Shown: piece by piece, positions 31,940 to 36,553 of the stretch
How positions within the stretch are numbered: the first letter of the stretch is position 1
Layout of the letters: every line of letters starts with the position of its first letter
Assembly (NCBI GenBank): GCA_021737275.1
Contig: JAIPEE010000037.1
Span: 1-36,553 of the forward strand
DNA: 36,553 bases
Reading direction: 5' to 3'
Source: Desulfobacterales bacterium
GTDB taxonomy: Bacteria; Desulfobacterota; Desulfobacteria; Desulfobacterales; JAIPEE01
Translations under genes and position numbers: made by a program
Notes under the pieces: generated by a model
Databases searched by the model: none
The model's input: the letters and a program-made list of their open reading frames with translations, nothing else
What the model was told of the DNA's origin: nothing

Positions 31940-32839
31940 TCATTTATTATCTTTTCCTAAAAGCCTTATCTCAAGAGGATTTGTCGTATCAACATGAACA
32001 TCCCGCTGAGGGAATGCAATTATCAAATTATTTTTTCTAAACAGATCATCAATTTGATACCTGAGGTCCGACTGAATAAGCCTGAGATCTGCGGGTCGCG
32101 TTATATGTGCCCAGAATTGCAACTCAAAAACCAGGGCGTTGTCTCCAAAATCATGAAAAAAGACAACCGGTGGCGGCTCTTTATGGGTTTTAGCATGATC
32201 ATTCGCTGCCTTAAGAAGAAGCTCTGTAACCTGTTTTACAGGTGATCCATAGTTAACGCCAACAACAACTTTACCCCTGACATCACTATCTGACAGTGTC
32301 CAGTTGATGACATGCTGTTCAAGAAAATAGCTGTTTGGAACAAGTATATCAATTCCATCTCGTCTGCGAATCCGGACACAACGGTTGCCGATTTCTTCAA
32401 CACGCCCCTCCTGACCGGACACCTCGATAATATCTCCCCGCCGAATCGGCCTTTCAATCATGAGAATCAAGCTGGATATCAGATTGTTAAAAAGATTTTG
32501 TGCACCAAACCCGATACCAATTGCAATGGCGCCGCCCATAACTGTGAAGATAGTGCTGGGGATTCCGGCCATTGGCAGAGCAATTAGAACGACTATTATA
32601 ATAACCAGATAATAAGAAAGTCTTTGAATAAAATAAGCTGTGTTTTGATCAAATTTTTCAATCTTTTCTAAACGGCGGGATACCAACACCGTAATCCGTT
32701 TACCGATCAGAATACCGATCAGAATGATCAGCATGGCAAGCACAATCTGGTTTAATTGGATTTCATTACCGCCGCTTGTAAAAAGTGTTATACGCCATAT
32801 CTGATTTAGCTTGGAAAAAATAGTGTTAACCGTATCCAC
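31940..32839 (-). CDS. MscS family mechanosensitive channel (second copy)
   Basis: A 299-aa compact MscS protein with three helices. The pore helix is Gly/Ala-rich (VMGGAIAIGIGFGAQNLFNN), followed by LISSLILMIERPIRRGDIIEV and the beta-domain motif GRVEEIGNRCVRIRRRDG, then ILVPNSYF. The C-terminal domain is complete. It differs clearly in sequence from the MscS gene at 18.3 kb, which is longer, so it is a separate subfamily. It lies 41 bases after the P-type ATPase gene and 40 before the FNT gene. Confidence 0.9.
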   Translation of the reverse strand: MDTVNTIFSKLNQIWRITLFTSGGNEIQLNQIVLAMLIILIGILIGKRITVLVSRRLEKIEKFDQNTAYFIQRLSYYLVIIIVVLIALPMAGIPSTIFTVMGGAIAIGIGFGAQNLFNNLISSLILMIERPIRRGDIIEVSGQEGRVEEIGNRCVRIRRRDGIDILVPNSYFLEQHVINWTLSDSDVRGKVVVGVNYGSPVKQVTELLLKAANDHAKTHKEPPPVVFFHDFGDNALVFELQFWAHITRPADLRLIQSDLRYQIDDLFRKNNLIIAFPQRDVHVDTTNPLEIRLLGKDNK

Positions 32840-32880
32840 AATTCCCCTCTAATAAATTTGGTTTTATTCGTTAATATCAG

Positions 32881-35622
32881 TTAATCGGATTTTTGATCTT
32901 TTCGATGGATGAAATATTTTTCAATTTCGACTAAAAACAGCAATAGTGGGGTAATAAGAAATATTCCTGTCCACGACTTCCAGGCTATACCCGTTGTTCC
33001 AAAAAGGGTTTGCATAAACGGCAAATAGGTAAATATTAATTGAAAGATAACCACTATGCCAACAGCGCCAACGACATAACCGTTTCCGAAAAGCCCTTCA
33101 CGATTTAATACTGATTCTTTCATATATCGTGTGTTAAAAAGAAAAAAGATTTCAAACATCACCAGCGTATTAACGGCTACTGTACGTGCCGTTTCAATGG
33201 ATGCGCCATGAACCCTTTCCCAGGTAAATAATCCAAATGTTCCAACAATAAGGATTAACGAAACAAAACAGATCCGCCAAATAAGAAACCCGGTTAAAAT
33301 CGGTTCATCGGAATTCCTGGGCGGCCTTTTCATTACATTTGATTCGGCAGGTTCAAAAGCAAGAGATAAAGCAAGTGTTACTGCGGTTATCATATTAACC
33401 CAGAGAATCTGGACTGGCGTTATCGGTAGCATTCGGCCAAACAATATAGCGGCTACAATAATTCCGGCTTCACCAATATTTGTAGGTAATATAAACATTA
33501 CCGCTTTTTTGATATTCTCGTATACGGTTCTTCCTTCCTCAACGGCACTTGCAATTGAAGCAAAGTTATCATCAGCAAGAACCATTTCCGATACATCTTT
33601 TGCCGCCTCAGTGCCTTTAATTCCCATTGCCACACCGATATCCGCCCGTTTTAATGCCGGCGCATCATTTACGCCATCTCCTGTCATGGCGACAACTTCA
33701 CCATTTGCCTGAAGTACTTGAACCAGTCGCAACTTGTTTTCAGGACTCACACGAGCAAAAACATCCACCTGTTTAACAATTTCCCGGAGCCGGTCATCAT
33801 TCAACCCATCAAGTTCCTGACCGGTAACAGCTAAAACTCCATCACCAATCCCCATCTGGACGCTTATCGCTCTTGCAGTCAACACGTGGTCTCCGGTAAT
33901 CATTTTGACGCTTATTCCGGCATTTTTACATTCACGTATCGCTTTGATAGCAGCGCCTCTCGGCGGATCAATAATTCCGACAAGGCCGATCAAGGTCAGG
34001 CCATCCTTGACATCATCAATTGTTATATTATTAGAATCAGAAGCAACATCTTTTTTTGCAATTGCCAACGGACGCTGTCCGGTGCTTGCAATATGCCGGA
34101 TTTGGCTTTCCCAGAAATCCTTGTCCAAAGAAGATTTTTCGCCAAGATCAAGTTGATGGCTACATGATTTCAGAATCTGTTCTGGCGCACCCTTTACATA
34201 TATGAGCTTTCCTTTTGGGCCGGCATTATGCAAAGTAGCCATTAATCTATGTTCTGACTCAAAAGGTAACGTATCTATTCGAGGTTTTTCTGATTGCTCA
34301 ACCGATTGATTCAGACCCGCTTTACGTCCAAGAACCAGCATCGCTGCTTCGGTCGGGTCTCCATGTATCTCCCATTTATCACCTGATCCTTCAAGCGATG
34401 AATCATTGCATAATGAACCTGCACGGGCCAGCTCGAGAAGATCAGGAAATTTGTTGCAGGCAACCCCACCACCTCCGATAAGATAGCAGGAAAAAATCTT
34501 CTCCTTTACAGCAAATTCACCTTTTGGATTGTAACCTGCACCACTGACATCAAACACTTCTGAAGCTGTCACAACTGTTTTGACTGTCATTTCATTACGT
34601 GTTAAAGTTCCTGTTTTATCTGAACAGATAACAGTAACAGAACCTAATGTTTCTACTGAAGGAAGCCGTCGGATGATGACATTTCGTTTAGCCATTCTCT
34701 GAACACCGACCGCAAGAGTGATTGATAAGATTGCAGGCAGTCCTTCAGGTATAGCAGCAACTGCCAGGCCAACAGCCGCCATGAACATATCGCTGAATTT
34801 GTAATTTCTAACAAATATACCGAAAACAAAAGTTACGGCCGCGATGATGCCGATCGCAACGGACAGAAAACGTCCGAACTCAGACATTTTTTGGAGCAGT
34901 TTTGTTGTGACTGTCGGTGCAGAGGAAATCAAGCGGCTGATTTTTCCAAGTTCGGTATGGTCCCCGGTTGACACAACGATCCCTGTTGCCTGGCCGTATG
35001 TTACCATTGTACCTGAATAAGCCATACAGGTCCTATCCCCAATGGCTTTCGTTTCATCAACACCGGCAACAGATTTCTCTACTGGAAGTGATTCGCCGGT
35101 TAAAGAAGCTTCATCAATTCTGAGATTTTTTGATTTTATCAAACGGAGATCTGCAGGCACTTTGTCCCCGGACTGCAAAAAAACAATATCGCCTGGAACT
35201 AATTGTTCAGAAGACATGCCGATACGCTTGTTATCTCTGTAGACTGAAGCTTGAAGAGATAACATGTTTCGAATAGCGTCGAGCGCTTTTTCAGCTTTTC
35301 CTTCCTGGATGAAACCAATTAATGAATTTAACAGAATGACACCTAAAATCACGCCTGAATCTACCCAATGTTCAAATAGTGCCGTCAATAATGCAGAGCC
35401 TAAAAGCACATAAATCAGAGTATTATGAAACTGAGAAAAAAAGAGTATCCATCTGCTGCGTATCTTTGGCGGGGTTAATCTGTTATGGCCGAATTTAGAG
35501 AGTCTGTCATTTGCGTCTTTCTGAGAAAGCCCTTTATCATCGGTTTTTAAATGATAATAGATTTTATCAATTTCGACAGTATGCCAGGGTACTTCCTCTA
35601 AATTATTCCAATCCTGATTCAT
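32881..35622 (-). CDS. P-type cation-transporting ATPase (P2 class)
   Basis: A 913-aa pump with an N-terminal cation-ATPase domain, TGES actuator motif (175-178), PEGL in helix 4 (292-295), phosphorylated Asp335 in DKTGTLT, KGAPE nucleotide site (477-481), TGDGVNDAP hinge (647-655) and ten helices. It resembles SERCA/PMR1-type calcium pumps. In helix 6, however, the calcium-binding Asp following WVN-x2-T is Ala747 (WVNMITAV), while Asn743 and helix-5 Glu718 remain. The ion may thus not be Ca2+; a monovalent ion or Mg is possible. It lies 13 bases downstream of the exported-protein gene. Confidence 0.9.
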   Translation of the reverse strand: MNQDWNNLEEVPWHTVEIDKIYYHLKTDDKGLSQKDANDRLSKFGHNRLTPPKIRSRWILFFSQFHNTLIYVLLGSALLTALFEHWVDSGVILGVILLNSLIGFIQEGKAEKALDAIRNMLSLQASVYRDNKRIGMSSEQLVPGDIVFLQSGDKVPADLRLIKSKNLRIDEASLTGESLPVEKSVAGVDETKAIGDRTCMAYSGTMVTYGQATGIVVSTGDHTELGKISRLISSAPTVTTKLLQKMSEFGRFLSVAIGIIAAVTFVFGIFVRNYKFSDMFMAAVGLAVAAIPEGLPAILSITLAVGVQRMAKRNVIIRRLPSVETLGSVTVICSDKTGTLTRNEMTVKTVVTASEVFDVSGAGYNPKGEFAVKEKIFSCYLIGGGGVACNKFPDLLELARAGSLCNDSSLEGSGDKWEIHGDPTEAAMLVLGRKAGLNQSVEQSEKPRIDTLPFESEHRLMATLHNAGPKGKLIYVKGAPEQILKSCSHQLDLGEKSSLDKDFWESQIRHIASTGQRPLAIAKKDVASDSNNITIDDVKDGLTLIGLVGIIDPPRGAAIKAIRECKNAGISVKMITGDHVLTARAISVQMGIGDGVLAVTGQELDGLNDDRLREIVKQVDVFARVSPENKLRLVQVLQANGEVVAMTGDGVNDAPALKRADIGVAMGIKGTEAAKDVSEMVLADDNFASIASAVEEGRTVYENIKKAVMFILPTNIGEAGIIVAAILFGRMLPITPVQILWVNMITAVTLALSLAFEPAESNVMKRPPRNSDEPILTGFLIWRICFVSLILIVGTFGLFTWERVHGASIETARTVAVNTLVMFEIFFLFNTRYMKESVLNREGLFGNGYVVGAVGIVVIFQLIFTYLPFMQTLFGTTGIAWKSWTGIFLITPLLLFLVEIEKYFIHRKDQKSD

Positions 35623-35635
35623 CTTTTTCCTTTTT

Positions 35636-36304
35636 TCAATTCTTTAATGGAAACTGTTTTAAGGTTTTGTTAACGCCATAGCGTGCAAGATCTTCAGCGG
35701 TGAGCCATTTAGCGCCCTGTTTGAAAAAATCCAGTGCCTGAAAAAAATCATCAGAAAGAGACAGCTGTGTTTTTACAAAAGTTCCTTTCCAGATTCTTGT
35801 TCCCTTATCAATATCGATCAAGTGGAGATTGAGAGCCACCGTTGCGCCCTGTTCGGAAGCAAGCGCTGAACCGCTACGATTTCTGAATTTCCAGACATTC
35901 CCAATGACAACATATCCGGCATTAAGATCTTTTCCAAGTTTAATGGCCAGCTGAAGAGTTGTTAATCCGGAATCAACTTCTATATTATTATAGGCAACAT
36001 CAACATCCGTCTGAGATATCATACGTTGTCCATATCGCGAAGTCATGGCTTGATTGAGAACTCGAGTCATGATATGTTCTGCCTCAGGTGAAAATTCATC
36101 GGATTCAATATACAGTTGTTTCGGATTACAAATCATCAGGGTGTCGATATTATCAGGCCTTTTGCCCTTTAAAAAAGGCATAACAGCAATCTGTCTTATC
36201 TTTGGTGATTCAGAATCCGCTGAAATATCTTTATAATCACATACTACAATTAATAACGTTATAAGGACTAAAACACATAAAAAAGATGACAATTTTGTAT
36301 TCAT
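35636..36304 (-). CDS. Exported/lipoprotein-like protein of unknown function, first gene of the directon
   Basis: A 222-aa protein. A hydrophobic N-terminus (residues ~5-22, ending VVC) suggests export. The Cys is not in a classical lipobox (Val rather than Gly/Ala/Ser at -1). Residues ~37-175 read as an alpha/beta domain starting IAVMPFLKGKRP, with LGKDLNAGYVVIGNVWKFRNR and VALNLHLIDIDKGTRIWKG. This pattern is shared by CsgG/FlgO-like and GNA1162-like outer-membrane-associated proteins. GAGGGT precedes ATG 36304. It begins the eight-gene - strand directon. Confidence 0.6.
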   Translation of the reverse strand: MNTKLSSFLCVLVLITLLIVVCDYKDISADSESPKIRQIAVMPFLKGKRPDNIDTLMICNPKQLYIESDEFSPEAEHIMTRVLNQAMTSRYGQRMISQTDVDVAYNNIEVDSGLTTLQLAIKLGKDLNAGYVVIGNVWKFRNRSGSALASEQGATVALNLHLIDIDKGTRIWKGTFVKTQLSLSDDFFQALDFFKQGAKWLTAEDLARYGVNKTLKQFPLKN

Positions 36305-36456
36305 TTAAATACCCTCTTAAAGTTTCGAATTTAAGACACAATTTTTTATACATTTAATTTACTATTGATGTTCATCCCTAAGCAAGCCATTTATCGATTT
36401 AACGGGATTAAATATACCCTAATGTTGCATAAAATTTTAACTTTTTTCTCAGTATA

Positions 36457-36553
36457 TCATGCTGCTTTTTGCAACACGTCGAGAAAATGAAGAAGATCTT
36501 TTCGAACTGCTTTATTTGCGCTCATCGTCAGGGTAAGTTGCCCTTGAGGTCGG
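36457..36553 (-). CDS. 3' end of an unidentified protein (partial)
   Basis: On the - strand, the frame is open from the window edge for 32 codons to TGA at 36459-36457, ending KAVRKDLLHFLDVLQKAA. The family is not recognised. The frame is open to the edge and the end lies ~150 bases before the start of the directon, so it is probably the tail of a real upstream gene. An internal ATG gives only 22 residues and is unlikely to be a separate gene. Confidence 0.35.
   Translation of the reverse strand, partial: RPQGQLTLTMSANKAVRKDLLHFLDVLQKAA

Overview
The window reads as chromosomal DNA of a strictly or largely anaerobic bacterium, most likely a sulfate-reducing Desulfobacterota (Desulfobacterales-like). 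This is an inference from gene content: a FmdE-type protein, a small sirohaem sulfite-reductase-like protein, a two-iron-centre desulfoferrodoxin, a two-subunit 2-oxoacid:ferredoxin oxidoreductase, and plain bacterial genes (trxB, S1-type protein, cbpA/cbpM). Most of the window is AT-rich. There are no rRNA or tRNA genes, CRISPR arrays or recognisable insertion sequences.

Layout. 1-81: tail of an unidentified gene. 0.27-6.0 kb: housekeeping genes (FmdE-like, LysE exporter, HAD phosphatase, trxB, S1-type RNA-binding protein, hotdog thioesterase, small HTH/Zn-ribbon regulator). 6.3-9.3 kb: a + strand set of FAD amine/amino-acid oxidoreductase, EamA permease and DUF1989 (urea-carboxylase-associated) protein, suggesting nitrogen-compound catabolism. 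9.3-10.25 kb: two adjacent single 'Gate' (nucleoside-recognition) membrane proteins, - strand. 10.4-13.2 kb: sulfite-reductase-like protein and amylosucrase.

13.3-20.5 kb is an ion and peptide-modification block. It holds a CDF metal exporter, a membrane protein with an RCK_C (TrkA-C) domain, a three-gene - strand operon (RimB-like retropepsin, RimK ATP-grasp ligase fused to an RCK_C domain, M14-type deacylase), then an MscS channel and CorA. The RimK-RCK_C fusion beside its predicted antagonistic hydrolases, and facing another RCK_C protein, is the strongest candidate for an under-described system here.

20.6-27.3 kb is a visibly GC-richer stress/redox cassette: hflK-hflC, an unknown 82-aa protein, korA-korB, a broken uspA, desulfoferrodoxin and a stub of an alternative F1-ATPase beta subunit. 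It is preceded by a paired-repeat / sigma-54-like promoter / multi-hairpin leader arrangement. hflK has a probable 1-nt frameshift at its start. 27.3-27.9 kb holds a Cys-rich 64-aa ORF and a second decayed usp.

28.0-36.3 kb is an eight-gene - strand directon with gaps of about 3-42 nt: DUF-type lipoprotein-like or exported protein, P-type cation ATPase, MscS channel, FNT-family channel, CNNM/DUF21 protein, YjdF/DUF2238-like membrane protein, CbpA co-chaperone and CbpM modulator. It looks like one ion-homeostasis / envelope-stress operon. The last ~97 bases hold the 3' end of another - strand gene.
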